From NCBI RefSeq assembly GCF_014268755.2, contig NZ_CP077093.1, forward strand, positions 496,001-560,000: a stretch of 64,000 bases of DNA, written 5' to 3'. This document shows, piece by piece, positions 29,173 to 38,430 of the stretch. This DNA comes from Pseudomonas vanderleydeniana (lineage in GTDB: Bacteria; Pseudomonadota; Gammaproteobacteria; Pseudomonadales; Pseudomonadaceae). The notes beneath the pieces are model-generated. The model ran no database searches. It saw nothing but the letters and a program-made list of their open reading frames with translations, and was not told the origin of the DNA. Position 1 is the stretch's first letter. Every line of letters starts with the position of its first letter. Made by a program: the position numbers and the translations under genes.

Positions 29173-29981
29173 AGGCGTTCGTAGACCGAGGGGTTGAGCA
29201 GGCGCAGCGGCAGGTCGAAGCCGTGGATGCTTTCCGCATGACCGATGAACAGCAGGCCACCTGGCTGCAACTGGCTGACCAGGCGCTGGACGATGCGCTG
29301 CTTTTCCTCGTTGTTGAAATAGATCAGCACGTTGCGCAGGAAGATCACGTCGAACGTACCGAGCCCTTCGGGCAGCGGCTGGACGATGTTGATCTCGCGC
29401 AGGCTGACCCGCTCGCGCAGGGCCGCCTGGACCCGGAAACGCCCGCGCATGTCGCCGACCCCGCTCAGGCAGTGGCGTTGCAGCCAGCCCTGGGGGAAGT
29501 ACTTGGCCTGGGCCATGTCGTAGATGCCTTCGGCGGCCTTCTCCAGCATGCTCAGGCTGAGGTCGCTGGCCAGGATCGACCAGTCGCCGCTGCGCAGGTG
29601 TTCCTGGATCACCATCGCCAGGCTGTAGGGCTCTTCACCGGACGAGCAGGCGGCGCTCCAGCACTTCAGCGGGCCCTTGCGGCCGCTGAGCCAGCTGCCG
29701 AGGAAATCGAAGTGCGGGTGCTCGCGGAAGAAATAGGTTTCATTGGTGGTCAGCAGGTCCACCACCAGCCGCCGCTCCTTGAGGTAGGCCGGCTGGTCGA
29801 GCAGTTGCAGGTAGCTGGCGTAGTTGTCGAGGCGGTAGTGGCGCAGGCGCTTCATCAGCCGCCCGGCCACCAGGGGGCGCTTGTTCGGCGCCAGGATGAT
29901 CCCCGAGGCCTCGGCCATCAACGTCTGCAGGCGCCGGAACTCGCTGTCGCCGAGGGTCGGCAGCTTGAGCTGGCTGGACAT
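29169..29981 (-). CDS. cheR: Chemotaxis protein methyltransferase CheR
   Basis: 270-aa S-adenosylmethionine-dependent receptor methyltransferase. N-terminal helical domain (about 8-70) and SAM domain with [16 protein letters not shown] and [13 protein letters not shown]. The start MSSQLKLP lies 2 bases after the cheW stop, implying coupling; a longer frame starting 66 bases earlier would overlap cheW. Confidence 0.94.
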   Translation of the reverse strand: MSSQLKLPTLGDSEFRRLQTLMAEASGIILAPNKRPLVAGRLMKRLRHYRLDNYASYLQLLDQPAYLKERRLVVDLLTTNETYFFREHPHFDFLGSWLSGRKGPLKCWSAACSSGEEPYSLAMVIQEHLRSGDWSILASDLSLSMLEKAAEGIYDMAQAKYFPQGWLQRHCLSGVGDMRGRFRVQAALRERVSLREINIVQPLPEGLGTFDVIFLRNVLIYFNNEEKQRIVQRLVSQLQPGGLLFIGHAESIHGFDLPLRLLNPSVYERL

Positions 29982-29982
29982 C

Positions 29983-30510
29983 TCAGAGACCCTGGGCCGC
30001 GGCCAGGCTGAGCTGGCGGATGTCTTCCAGGGACAACACTTGCGCAATGTTCAGGATGATCGTGAAGCCCAGCTCGCCACGGGCCATGCCGGCGATGAAG
30101 TCGGTGCGGATGCCGGCGCCGAAGGTCGGCGCGGCGACCACCTGCTGCGGGTCGATGTCGAGCACGGCGTCCACCGCGTCGACCACCAGGCCGATGCGCT
30201 GGCTGAAGTCTGCCAGGTCCAGTTCGATGATGACGATGCAGGTGCGCTTGCCGGCGGCCGTCGCTTCGAAGCCGAAGCGCGCCGCCAGGTCCAGCACCGG
30301 CACGACGTTGCCGCGCAGGTTGATCACCCCGTGGATGAACGCCGGCATCATCGGTACGGCGGTGATGTCGCCGTATTCGATGATCTCGCGCACCAGGTCG
30401 ATGGGTACCGCATAGGCGGCCTGGCGCACCCGGAACGACAGGTGCTGGATGCTCGACGCCGGTGGGGCATCGGGCAGGGGGACGAGGTCACGGCTCAGGC
30501 TTGCTGTCAT
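29983..30510 (-). CDS. cheW: CheW-type coupling protein
   Basis: 175-aa coupling protein that links receptors to CheA. CheW-fold marks: LSFRVRQAAYAVPIDLVREI and GVINLRGNVVPVLDLAARFG. Tight spacing to the receptor gene upstream (10 bases) and to cheR downstream. Confidence 0.93.
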   Translation of the reverse strand: MTASLSRDLVPLPDAPPASSIQHLSFRVRQAAYAVPIDLVREIIEYGDITAVPMMPAFIHGVINLRGNVVPVLDLAARFGFEATAAGKRTCIVIIELDLADFSQRIGLVVDAVDAVLDIDPQQVVAAPTFGAGIRTDFIAGMARGELGFTIILNIAQVLSLEDIRQLSLAAAQGL

Positions 30511-30520
30511 GATCCGGCCC

Positions 30521-32158
30521 TCAGTTGAAGCTCACGAATTGGCCTTCGTCGATCGTTGCGCGGCTCTTGAAGCCATCGCGTGGGCCGTTGAACGAGTAGC
30601 CGTCGTGGCCGCGCGGCTGTGGTCGCGGGGCGCTGGCGGACTCTTGCTCGAAACGGAAGAAGCCGATCAGCTCCTGCAATTGCCCGGCCTGGGCGTTCAT
30701 TTCCTCGGCGGTGGCCGCCAGTTCTTCGGAGGCGGAGGCGTTCTGCTGGGTGATCTGGTTCATCTGGCCCATGGCGATGTTGATCTGCCCGGCGGCGCCA
30801 CTCTGCTCCTGGGACGCGGCGGTGATTTCCTGGACCAGGTCGGAGGTCTTCTGGATGTTCGGCACGATTTCGTTGAGCAGGCGCCCGGCCTGTTCGGCCA
30901 GGTGGACGCTGCTGGAGGCGACCTGGCCGATTTCCTGGGCCGCCACCTGGCTGCGTTCGGCCAGCTTGCGCACTTCGGCGGCCACCACCGCGAAGCCCTT
31001 GCCATGCTCGCCGGCCCGGGCCGCCTCGATGGCGGCGTTGAGCGCGAGCAGGTTGGTCTGATAGGCGATGTCGTCGATGATGCTGATCTTGTCGGCGATC
31101 TGTTTCATCGCCAGTACCGTGTCACCGACCGCACCGCCGCCCTGCTGGGCGTCGTTGGCGGCCTTGCCGGCGATGCCGTCGGTGATCTTGGCGCTCTCGG
31201 TGTTCTGCGCGATGGAGGCGGACATCTGCTCGACCGAGGCGCTGGTCTGCTCGACGCTGGCGGCCTGCTCGTTGGCGGCCTGGCTGAGGGACTGCGAGGT
31301 CGAGCTGACCTGCTCCGAGGCCGAGGACAGTGAGTCGGCGGCGCTGCGCACGTCGCCGAGGATGTTGCGCAGGCGCACGGTCATGTTCTGCATGGCGGCC
31401 AGCAACTGGCCGGTCTCGTCCTGGCGGGTCACCTGCAGGTCCTGGCTGAGGTCGCCGGCGGCCATGCGATTGGCCGCCTCCACGGCACCGTTGAGCGGGC
31501 GGGTGATGCTACGGGTGACCAGGACGCCGATCAGCATGCCGAGCAGGCTCGCGACGACGATCAGGATGATCATCTGGGTCCGCGAGTCGGCGGCGATGTC
31601 GCTGATCTGCTGGTTGGCCTGGGCGGCCCGCTCGCGCTTGCCCTGAGTGACCACGCCCATCAGCTGATCGACCACGTCGCTGCTGCTGACGGCCTTGGGC
31701 AGCAGCTCGGTGACGTCGCTGGTTTCCTGCAGCTGGCCGGATTGCTGGTGGGTGCCGAGGATCTGCAGGACGACGCTTTCGTATTCCTTGAGCGGCGCCT
31801 CGATCTGGTCGATCTGTGCCAGGCCTTCCTTGGTGATGAAGGACTTGCGCGCTTCGGCCATCAGCTTGCGGGTCTGCTCCAGGGCCTCGCGAGCCTGCTT
31901 GGCGGCCTGTTCACGCCCCGCCGCGCTGGTCGCCAGCAGGCTGTGGCGCATGGCGCGGCCGGCGACGATCAGCTGGATATTGGCCTCCTGCACCTGGCTC
32001 AGGCCGGTAAGGTCACGGTCGTACATGCGGTCCGACAGGTCGTCGACCTGGGACAGGTTGCGGATGCCGATCACGCCGATGACGGCGGTCAATACCAGCA
32101 ACAGCAGAAAGCCTGCGGTCAGCCGTATGCCTATCTTCATGTTGCGAACGAACTGCAT
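30521..32158 (-). CDS. Methyl-accepting chemotaxis protein (4HB sensor)
   Basis: 545-aa transmembrane receptor. TM1 about 12-32, a four-helix-bundle-like periplasmic domain about 33-195, TM2 about 196-216, HAMP about 217-270, and signalling domain to about 510 with the tip [20 protein letters not shown]. The C-terminus ends FVSFN, so it has no CheR/CheB-binding pentapeptide like GWEEF. AGGAGA precedes MQFVRN. In P. aeruginosa Che2 this slot holds the soluble heme receptor Aer2; here the receptor is membrane-bound, so the input signal must differ. Confidence 0.93.
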   Translation of the reverse strand: MQFVRNMKIGIRLTAGFLLLLVLTAVIGVIGIRNLSQVDDLSDRMYDRDLTGLSQVQEANIQLIVAGRAMRHSLLATSAAGREQAAKQAREALEQTRKLMAEARKSFITKEGLAQIDQIEAPLKEYESVVLQILGTHQQSGQLQETSDVTELLPKAVSSSDVVDQLMGVVTQGKRERAAQANQQISDIAADSRTQMIILIVVASLLGMLIGVLVTRSITRPLNGAVEAANRMAAGDLSQDLQVTRQDETGQLLAAMQNMTVRLRNILGDVRSAADSLSSASEQVSSTSQSLSQAANEQAASVEQTSASVEQMSASIAQNTESAKITDGIAGKAANDAQQGGGAVGDTVLAMKQIADKISIIDDIAYQTNLLALNAAIEAARAGEHGKGFAVVAAEVRKLAERSQVAAQEIGQVASSSVHLAEQAGRLLNEIVPNIQKTSDLVQEITAASQEQSGAAGQINIAMGQMNQITQQNASASEELAATAEEMNAQAGQLQELIGFFRFEQESASAPRPQPRGHDGYSFNGPRDGFKSRATIDEGQFVSFN

Positions 32159-32160
32159 GG

Positions 32161-34191
32161 TCACTCTCCTGAAAGGCTGGGCAAGGGGGTGGGAATCGAG
32201 GCAGCCACGGTGTCGACCGGGGCCTGCAAATGGCGCAGGAGGCTGGCGATGTCGAGGATCAGCGCGACCTGGCCGGAGCCCAGGATGGTCGAGCCGCTGA
32301 TGCCGCGCAGGTGCTGGAACATCTGGCCGAGGGGCTTGATCACGGTCTGCAGTTCGCCGAGTAGCTGGTCGACGATCAACCCGGCCTGCTGGCGGCCCTG
32401 GCTGACCACGACGATGTTGCGCCGCCGGGCGCTGCTGGGCGGTAGGCCGAAGTGCCGGTCGAGGGCGATGCACGGCAGGGGCTTGCCGCGCAGGCTGAGG
32501 TAGCCCTGGCCCTGTTGCAGCCATTCGGGGCCGGCTTCCATGCACTCGGTGACCATGTCCAGCGGAATGACGAAGTTGTCCTGGCCGACACCGACCTGGA
32601 AGCCGTCGATGATCGCCAGGGTCAGCGGCAGGCGGATACGGAAGGTGCAGCCCGTGCCTGCGACCGAGTCGATCTCGATCACCCCGCGCAACTGGTCGAT
32701 GGCGCTGCGGACCACGTCCATGCCGACTCCGCGGCCGGAGAGGTTGGAGACCTGCTCGGCGGTGGAGAACCCGGCCTCGAAGATCAGCAGGTGGATGTCC
32801 TGGGCGCTGAGCTGGGCGTCCGGGTCGACCAGGCCCTTGTCGATTGCCTTGGCAAGAATCCGCTCGGTGTTCAGGCCGCGCCCGTCGTCACTGACTTCGA
32901 GCACGATCATGCCGGAGTCGTGGTAGGCGTTGAGACGCAGGTTGCCCTCGGCCGGCTTGCCGACGGCCAGGCGTTCGGCCGCCGACTCGATGCCGTGGTC
33001 GATGGCGTTGCGTACCAGGTGGGTCAGGGGGTCGGCGATCTTGTCGATCACCGACTTGTCCAGCTCGGTTTCGCCACCGAGCAGGCTCAGCTGGATGTTC
33101 TTGCCCAGTTCCTGGCTGACGTCACGGACCACCCGGTGGAAACGGTTGAAGGTCTCGCCAACCTCCACCATGCGCAGTTTCAATGCCGCTTCGCGGATCT
33201 GCTCGACGTGCTGGTGCACCGCCTGGGTGGCTTCCATGCAACCGCTGTCGCTGCTGCGCCGGACCTGCATCTGGGCACTGGCGGTGCTGATCACCAGCTC
33301 GCCGACCAGGTTGATCAACTCGTCGAGCTTGTGCGCGGCGACCTTGACCATCGTTGTGTCGAGGCTGCGGCGGTCACGGCTGGCGGCGGCTTTCGGCGCG
33401 CTCGGTTCCACACTTGGCCTCGGCACGGTGGAGGCTTCGCTCGGTGCGGTGACGGGTGGCGACTGGGGGGTCAGTTGCAGCTCGCAGAAGTCCTGGATGA
33501 ATTCGAAGACGTCTTCGATTTCGACCTGGCTGGCGGCCGTGAGCAACTGGAAATCGAACCCCAGGTGGCAGGTTTCCGGGTCCAGCCGATCGAGGGCCGG
33601 TAGCGCGTCGCTGCGGGTCTGCAGCGCGCGGATCTCGCCGAGCTTCCTGAGATAGCGCAGGAAGGCCGCCGGGTCGAAACCGTTGCGAAACAGCTCCTCG
33701 GAGAAGCGGATCGAGACCTGCCAGGTGATCTGGTCTGCTGGCGTAGCCGCCGTGTCCTGCGCCAGGTCCTGCCCAGGCTCGTCCGGCGTGCTGCCCTGGG
33801 CCTCGAACAGCGCCGCCAGCAGCGGGGCCTGTCGCGCCTCGTCGACGTCGAGCAGGCCGCTGTCGGGGTCGACGCGTTCGATCATCGCGTTCAGCTCGTC
33901 CATGCAGTTGAGCATCAGCGAGGTCAGCGCCGGGGTCAGCTCGCGCTGGCCGTCGCGCACCGACATCAGCAGGCTTTCCAGGTGATGGGTGAGGTTGACC
34001 AGCGGTGTCAGCGAGAAGATCCCGGCCGAGCCCTTGAGCGTGTGTACGGCGCGGAACAGGCTGTTGACCGCGTCCTGGTCGCCGGGGCGGGTTTCCAGGC
34101 GCAGCAGGCTGTCCTCGGCATCCTTGAGCAGGTCACGTCCTTCGCTGAGAAAGCCCAGCAGCAATTGGTTCCATTGTTCGCCACTGAGCAT
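32161..34191 (-). CDS. cheA: Chemotaxis histidine kinase CheA
   Basis: 676-aa kinase. HPt domain (1-105) with phosphorylated H50 in HTLKGSAG; an extra globular domain at about 150-245 ([20 protein letters not shown]) in the place of the CheY-binding P2; dimerisation helices about 285-340; catalytic domain with N-box [13 protein letters not shown]-terminal CheW-like domain about 500-635. It lies 2 bases before the receptor gene and 4 bases after the STAS gene. Confidence 0.95.
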   Translation of the reverse strand: MLSGEQWNQLLLGFLSEGRDLLKDAEDSLLRLETRPGDQDAVNSLFRAVHTLKGSAGIFSLTPLVNLTHHLESLLMSVRDGQRELTPALTSLMLNCMDELNAMIERVDPDSGLLDVDEARQAPLLAALFEAQGSTPDEPGQDLAQDTAATPADQITWQVSIRFSEELFRNGFDPAAFLRYLRKLGEIRALQTRSDALPALDRLDPETCHLGFDFQLLTAASQVEIEDVFEFIQDFCELQLTPQSPPVTAPSEASTVPRPSVEPSAPKAAASRDRRSLDTTMVKVAAHKLDELINLVGELVISTASAQMQVRRSSDSGCMEATQAVHQHVEQIREAALKLRMVEVGETFNRFHRVVRDVSQELGKNIQLSLLGGETELDKSVIDKIADPLTHLVRNAIDHGIESAAERLAVGKPAEGNLRLNAYHDSGMIVLEVSDDGRGLNTERILAKAIDKGLVDPDAQLSAQDIHLLIFEAGFSTAEQVSNLSGRGVGMDVVRSAIDQLRGVIEIDSVAGTGCTFRIRLPLTLAIIDGFQVGVGQDNFVIPLDMVTECMEAGPEWLQQGQGYLSLRGKPLPCIALDRHFGLPPSSARRRNIVVVSQGRQQAGLIVDQLLGELQTVIKPLGQMFQHLRGISGSTILGSGQVALILDIASLLRHLQAPVDTVAASIPTPLPSLSGE

Positions 34192-34195
34192 GCAG

Positions 34196-34513
34196 TCAAG
34201 CCTCGGTCGGGATGGCGGGGTACAGCGATTCCAGGTTCAGCAGCGTCAACAGCTCCCGAACGGGCTCCGAGACCTGGCTGACGGTGGCCGGGTGGTCGAT
34301 GGACGACAGCGCCCGCTGGATCGCCAGCAGCAATTGCGCGCCGGCGCTGTCCAGTTCGTTCAGGCCTGCCAGGTCCAGTTGCCAGGGCCCCGGGGGCAAT
34401 GGCAGCAGGCCGAGCAGTTGCTCGCGCGCCATGCTGACTTCGTAGAGGGTCAGGTCGCCCTGCAGGCGCAGTTGCGCGGGCAGGCCATTGGCAGCGGGAG
34501 TCAGCGAGAACAT
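34196..34513 (-). CDS. STAS-domain protein
   Basis: 105-aa single STAS domain, like anti-sigma-factor antagonists. The signature ELDSAGAQLLL carries the potentially phosphorylated S56. It is embedded in the operon between cheY and cheA (6- and 4-base gaps), so it is a component of this signalling system, perhaps an output switch or scaffold. No partner anti-sigma kinase is seen nearby. Confidence 0.88.
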   Translation of the reverse strand: MFSLTPAANGLPAQLRLQGDLTLYEVSMAREQLLGLLPLPPGPWQLDLAGLNELDSAGAQLLLAIQRALSSIDHPATVSQVSEPVRELLTLLNLESLYPAIPTEA

Positions 34514-34519
34514 GGCGGG

Positions 34520-34885
34520 TTATCCCAGCAGTTTTTCGACGGCCGCCAGCAGTTGCTGCGGTTGGAACGGCTTGACGATCCAGGCCTTGGCGCCGGCGGC
34601 CTGGCCTTCGGCCTTCTTCGACTGCTCGCTTTCGGTGGTGAGCATGATGATCGGCGTGAAGCGGTATTCGTTGCGCGCCTTGACCTCCTTCACCAGGCCG
34701 ATGCCGTCGAGGTTGGGCATGTTCACGTCGCTGATGATCAGGTTGATCTTCTGCCCGGTCAGCTTGTTCAGGGCATCACGGCCGTCGCAGGCCTCGATGA
34801 CCTGGTGGCCGGCACCGGTCAGGCTCATCTTCACCAGTTGGCGCATGGACAGGGAGTCGTCGACGATCAGGATGGTCTTGGCCAT
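34520..34885 (-). CDS. cheY: CheY-like response regulator
   Basis: 121-aa single receiver. Acid pair D9-D10, phospho-acceptor D53 in IISDVNMPNLDG, switch Thr in MLTTES and Lys in WIVKPFQ. Start MAKTILIVDD is chosen because AAGAG stands 8 bases before it; ATGs 6 and 9 bases earlier are closer to that site. Likely receives phosphate from CheA. Confidence 0.92.
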   Translation of the reverse strand: MAKTILIVDDSLSMRQLVKMSLTGAGHQVIEACDGRDALNKLTGQKINLIISDVNMPNLDGIGLVKEVKARNEYRFTPIIMLTTESEQSKKAEGQAAGAKAWIVKPFQPQQLLAAVEKLLG

Positions 34886-34920
34886 GTTCATCACTCTTGC
34901 AAAGGGAAAAACGGGGGAAA

Positions 34921-36027
34921 CTAGAAGAAGGTCACGTCGTCGCTGGCTGCCACCTGGGAGCGACCCTGTCGCTCCTCGTCGGTGGTGAAACGCTGGCGCT
35001 GGCGTTCGAGCCAGGCGGACGGGGCGTCGAGGCTGGGATCCTGCTGCTCGATGGCGTCGAGCAGGTGGGCGAGGTCGACCTGGACATGGTCGAGCATCTG
35101 GTCGGCGCGGTCCTGGAACTGCAGGTTGACCATGATCGCCTGGATGTCGGCCTGGGTTTCGCGGGCATCCTGTTGCAGCAGGCGCGACGCCGAGGTCAGT
35201 TCGTCCAGGTTGTCGCCCAGGCGCGTCATGACCTGGGTCACCGCGTTGTTGAGGAAGTCGAGGTTGGCCTGTTCGCTGTGGCCCAGTTCGGCGGCGGCGG
35301 TGATGCTGGTCTGGATCGCGTGGTTGATCTCGCCGACCTTGGTGTCCATGCCCTGGCCGGTTTCGGCGGACAGGGTGGAGAGCTTGCGCACCTCGTCGGC
35401 GACCACCGAGAAGCCACGGCCATAGTCGCCGGCGCGGGCCGCCTCGATCGCGGCATTGAGGGCCAGCAGGTTGGTCTGGTTGGCGATTTCCTGGACGCGC
35501 TTGGCCATCTGTTGCAACTGGCTGGCGTAGTCGCCCAGGTGGCTGATGGTATCGAGCAGTTCATGCTGGCGCTGGCTACTGGCTTCGAAGGACTGGGTCA
35601 CTTCGTGCAGCCGTTCATTGGCGTCGCGCAGGCTTTCGCCGACGCCGCCGTTGCCGAGGATACCTTCGGAGTTGTGCAGGCCGCCCTCGAGGCGGGCGGC
35701 GATGCTGGCGAAGCGCTCGAACAGTTCGCTGATGTTCGCTTGCAGCAGTTGGCGGCTCTGGCCGATGCCATCGTTCCAGGCCGGGGCGATCACCGGCAGC
35801 AGGGTCTGCAGCCCGGCAGGTGCGGTGACGGTATCAGGCTGTGGCGTAAGGGTCGTGACGGGAGGATTGTTCGACGTTTTGACAATCTGCAGGGCGATGG
35901 CGGCGATGGCGACCAGCGCCAGGCCGGCGCCATTGAGCAGGGGTTGAGCCAGGAAGAGCCCGCTGGCGCTCAGTGCGATTCCCAACCAGACTCCAAGATA
36001 CATCCACATCCGCTGCTTCCATTGCAT
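34921..36027 (-). CDS. Methyl-accepting chemotaxis protein without periplasmic domain
   Basis: 368-aa receptor. Two close hydrophobic stretches (about 7-47) form a membrane hairpin with no room for a periplasmic sensor; no HAMP is evident. The signalling domain (about 130-340) has the tip [20 protein letters not shown]. The acidic C-terminus ends DDVTFF, unlike known CheR-binding tails. First gene of the operon. It may sense an intracellular or membrane cue, or relay from another receptor. Confidence 0.9.
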   Translation of the reverse strand: MQWKQRMWMYLGVWLGIALSASGLFLAQPLLNGAGLALVAIAAIALQIVKTSNNPPVTTLTPQPDTVTAPAGLQTLLPVIAPAWNDGIGQSRQLLQANISELFERFASIAARLEGGLHNSEGILGNGGVGESLRDANERLHEVTQSFEASSQRQHELLDTISHLGDYASQLQQMAKRVQEIANQTNLLALNAAIEAARAGDYGRGFSVVADEVRKLSTLSAETGQGMDTKVGEINHAIQTSITAAAELGHSEQANLDFLNNAVTQVMTRLGDNLDELTSASRLLQQDARETQADIQAIMVNLQFQDRADQMLDHVQVDLAHLLDAIEQQDPSLDAPSAWLERQRQRFTTDEERQGRSQVAASDDVTFF

Positions 36028-36400
36028 GGCTCAAGTCGGGCGGATCATATCGGTAGCATATTGATATCAGTATCGGGATAACCCTTAATCCAGTTGGGCG
36101 GGAGCCGTGGTTTCTCCCGCGCAAATGGATCGCTTTAAATGACCGTTCGGTCAGGTATCGAGGCTCTTCTCCCGCGCTGGCGCAGGCCCCTGAGGTCACG
36201 GTGCAAAGGCTCTAGCCTGTGCTGTCTAGGAAATAGCCCTAAGGCATTTTGCTGCGCTCGGATGTAATAGAATGTTACAAGCGTTGCAGTCACGGGTCGC
36301 CGGGGTGGCGTGCCGGCCATGTCCCCGGCAGGTTTTCAGCTGGCTTAGGCGTAGAGCCTAGACGCACAACGGCCCCCGGGATGGAGGCCGTGTGCCAGGA
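36028..36400. other. Intergenic region upstream of the chemosensory operon
   Basis: 373 bases with no convincing gene. It must hold the chemosensory operon promoter; the AT-rich patch at 36040-36075 (minus strand) is the likeliest site. A 14-bp palindrome is at 36140-36153 and a GCGGGAG/CTCCCGC stem at 36098-36120. No features seen in 36200-36340. Confidence 0.5.
36140..36153. promoter_or_regulatory. TetR-type palindrome upstream of the chemosensory operon
   Basis: TGACCGTTCGGTCA is a perfect inverted repeat with a 2-base centre. The form (GACCG-NN-CGGTC) is like operators of several TetR-family repressors. It is 113 bases upstream of the first receptor gene. No regulator gene is adjacent, so the binding protein is unknown. 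Confidence 0.5.
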
Positions 36401-36475
36401 TCAATGCACGAACAGTGCAATGAGGATGATCACAGGGATCGGTACACCCAGAAAGAACAGTAGAAGTGAGCGCAT
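36401..36475 (-). CDS. 24-residue hydrophobic membrane peptide
   Basis: A short gene encoding Met-Arg-Ser followed by a single hydrophobic helix (LLLFFLGVPIPVIILIALFV) ending in His. A strong GAGGAGA ribosome site stands at proper distance for the second of two in-frame ATGs (36475); the first at 36481 is too close. It begins 16 bases after the stop of the larger membrane protein and is probably cotranscribed. I recall near-identical tiny proteins in other proteobacteria, but no function. Confidence 0.7.
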   Translation of the reverse strand: MRSLLLFFLGVPIPVIILIALFVH

Positions 36476-36491
36476 TTTCATTCTCCTCGGA

Positions 36492-37394
36492 TCAGTGCAG
36501 GGGCGCGGTGCGAGTCGGGTAATCGGGGCTTTGGAGGTAGACCACGCCATCACGCTGGCGGCCACCGAAGGTCGCGGCGAGGCTGGCGAAGAACGCACCG
36601 ATCAGCAGCGCGATGAACATCCACAGGGTCGACCACGCGGCGGCCTTGGCGGCCTGGTCGGCTACCTGCCTGGCGGTGTCGATGGCCTGGCGGGCCTGGG
36701 CGTAGACCTGGTCCACACGCTGTTCGGCCTGGACCCGGCTGAGGTTGGTGCGCTGGGCCACCAGTTGGGCGAGATAGGTGCGATCCTCGACACTCAGTTG
36801 GCCGTTGGCCAGGTTGTGGACAAGGATCCGTGTCGCCGTGGCATGGGCCGCGTCCTCACTCACCGCTGCCGGACGATCGTCGCGAAACAGCAGGTCGATG
36901 AAGTAGTCGGAGCGGTTTTCCTGGCTGGCAGTACCGCCGAGTGTGCTCGTGGCACCGGAGGCCACGCTAGCCCCGGCCTTGACCCCACCGCCGACGATTC
37001 CACTGAGGGAGCCGGCCGCCAGCGCGGCCATCAACAGGGTGGCGACGGCCCAGGCAAGGAACCCGTGGGCGGTATCCCGGAAATAGACTTCATCGCCATG
37101 CACGTTGGCCCACTTCACCCGCAGGCGGCCGGCGAGATAACCCCCCATGCCCGAGGCAAGGATCTGTGTCAGGGCCAGCCAGATGATCGCCCAGATACCC
37201 AGGCCCTTGGCGCTGATGCCTTCGCCCGACCAGGGTGAGATGGCGGAAAAACCCAGCCCGGAACCGAGCATGAGCAACAGCAGGGACAGTGCGGCGGCCG
37301 CGGCCGCTCCGGCGAAGATCGCCGCCCAGGAGACTCCCGAGTGATTCGATGAGTCATGCAATGCGGCAGGATGAATTTCAGCGTTCCCGATCAT
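36492..37394 (-). CDS. Four-helix membrane protein of unknown function
   Basis: 300-aa inner-membrane protein. Hydrophobic segments at about 22-45, 66-90, 110-133 and 262-285; between the third and fourth lies a soluble helical region (about 160-258) rich in Ala, Gln and Arg (AQRTNLSRVQAEQRVDQVYAQARQAIDTA, given here in part as SRVQAEQRVDQVYAQ). A Gly-rich patch SLSGIVGGGVKAGASVASGA follows the third helix. Role not known; a stress-related envelope protein is possible. Cotranscribed with the 24-residue peptide. Confidence 0.8.
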   Translation of the reverse strand: MIGNAEIHPAALHDSSNHSGVSWAAIFAGAAAAAALSLLLLMLGSGLGFSAISPWSGEGISAKGLGIWAIIWLALTQILASGMGGYLAGRLRVKWANVHGDEVYFRDTAHGFLAWAVATLLMAALAAGSLSGIVGGGVKAGASVASGATSTLGGTASQENRSDYFIDLLFRDDRPAAVSEDAAHATATRILVHNLANGQLSVEDRTYLAQLVAQRTNLSRVQAEQRVDQVYAQARQAIDTARQVADQAAKAAAWSTLWMFIALLIGAFFASLAATFGGRQRDGVVYLQSPDYPTRTAPLH

Positions 37395-37587
37395 TGTTGT
37401 TGTGCTCCATGAGTGAGAGACCTACAGCCTTCACTGGAGAGATAGCAGCGGATGTGCCAAGTCCTCTTCTATCGAACAGGCAACAAAATCAAGGGCTTGA
37501 GCAATGAGTGGGATCTGAGTCCCATGCAATCTGCATGGTTGGGAGGTTTTACTGCGGGTTTTCTGCATTGGCCGGTGGGAGGGGCCA

Positions 37588-37612
37588 GGGGAATGCCGTT
37601 GCGGCATTCCCC
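37588..37612 (-). terminator. Hairpin after the glycine-zipper gene
   Basis: GGGGAATGCCG and its exact 11-base complement around a 3-base loop, 11 bases after the stop of the glycine-zipper gene. No long T-run follows on the minus strand, so termination strength is uncertain. Confidence 0.65.
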
Positions 37613-37623
37613 GCTGAGGTGGC

Positions 37624-38070
37624 TCAGTCGCGCCAGTGACGATGCTTGCGATGACCGTAGGCGTGACCGCGGCCACGATGGCCTTCGCGGTAGTGGCGAT
37701 CCTCGCGGTCGCTGGAGTTGCCCATGTAGTTGCCCAGCGCGCCACCTGCGCCGCCGCCGGCTGCAGCACCGATCAGGCTGCCGGTGGTGCCGCCCATGCT
37801 GCGGCCGATCACGTTGCCGCCGGCCGCGCCCAGGGCACCGCCGATCGCCGCTTCGCCACGGCTGCGTTTGTCCGCGCCGACCGCACTGCCGCCTGCGCCG
37901 CCGAGGGCCGCACCGATGGTCGAACCGGTGTTGCCGCCCAGCGACTGGCCGACCGCCGAACCGAGCACACCACCCAATGCGCCGCCGATACCGGCCTCGG
38001 TGGTACCACCGGCGCAAGCCAGGCCACTGGCCAGGCTCAGGGACAACAAGAGAATCGACGAGAACTTCAT
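37624..38070 (-). CDS. Glycine-zipper envelope protein
   Basis: 148-aa exported protein. A signal peptide is visible (1-20, with LASGLACAGG as a possible cleavage or lipobox-like site at C19). Residues about 25-118 are glycine-zipper repeats (GGALGGVLGSAVGQSLGG and the like) that may insert into membranes; the tail (about 120-148) is His/Arg-rich (HYREGHRGRGHAYGHRKHRH), possibly metal-binding. Resembles the YMGG/glycine-zipper 2TM group. GAGGAG precedes the ATG. Confidence 0.82.
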   Translation of the reverse strand: MKFSSILLLSLSLASGLACAGGTTEAGIGGALGGVLGSAVGQSLGGNTGSTIGAALGGAGGSAVGADKRSRGEAAIGGALGAAGGNVIGRSMGGTTGSLIGAAAGGGAGGALGNYMGNSSDREDRHYREGHRGRGHAYGHRKHRHWRD

Positions 38071-38430
38071 GTGAGAGGAGCCTCCTAGGGATGACGGCGC
38101 GATCCTGAGGCTTGTGACAGAGGGCTTACAACGGAAATCCGACGAATAGCACGACTTGTATACAAAAATATAACTTACTGATTTTTATGGGGAACTTAGT
38201 TGGTTTTAGAGGGTCTGAAGCTACTTGAACCCCATCATTTAGCGCTTTCGCGCGTGCTCTGGAAGAGCCTGTCGGCGCTTCCAGGACCTCCCTTCGCTCT
38301 AACGTTTCCCATCCTGTGAAACTGCTGTCGGTTGTCCCGAGAGCCCGTGTGCATTCGGCTGACCGAGCGCGCATGAGTGGTTCCGGTGGGCGAGGTGCAG
38401 GAAACCGTCGCCCACTCGCGAACGTTACGA
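38071..38430. other. Intergenic region, no gene supported
   Basis: 360 bases between two minus-strand genes. An 82-residue open frame at 38126-38374 has no good ribosome site or family resemblance and is not called. The AT-rich stretch 38140-38215 is the probable promoter of the glycine-zipper gene. A terminator for the oxidoreductase gene is not obvious. Confidence 0.5.

Noticed and set aside
38126..38374. 82-codon frame before the glycine-zipper gene
   Set aside because: Weak start, overlaps the likely promoter, and its residues are not typical of a conserved protein.
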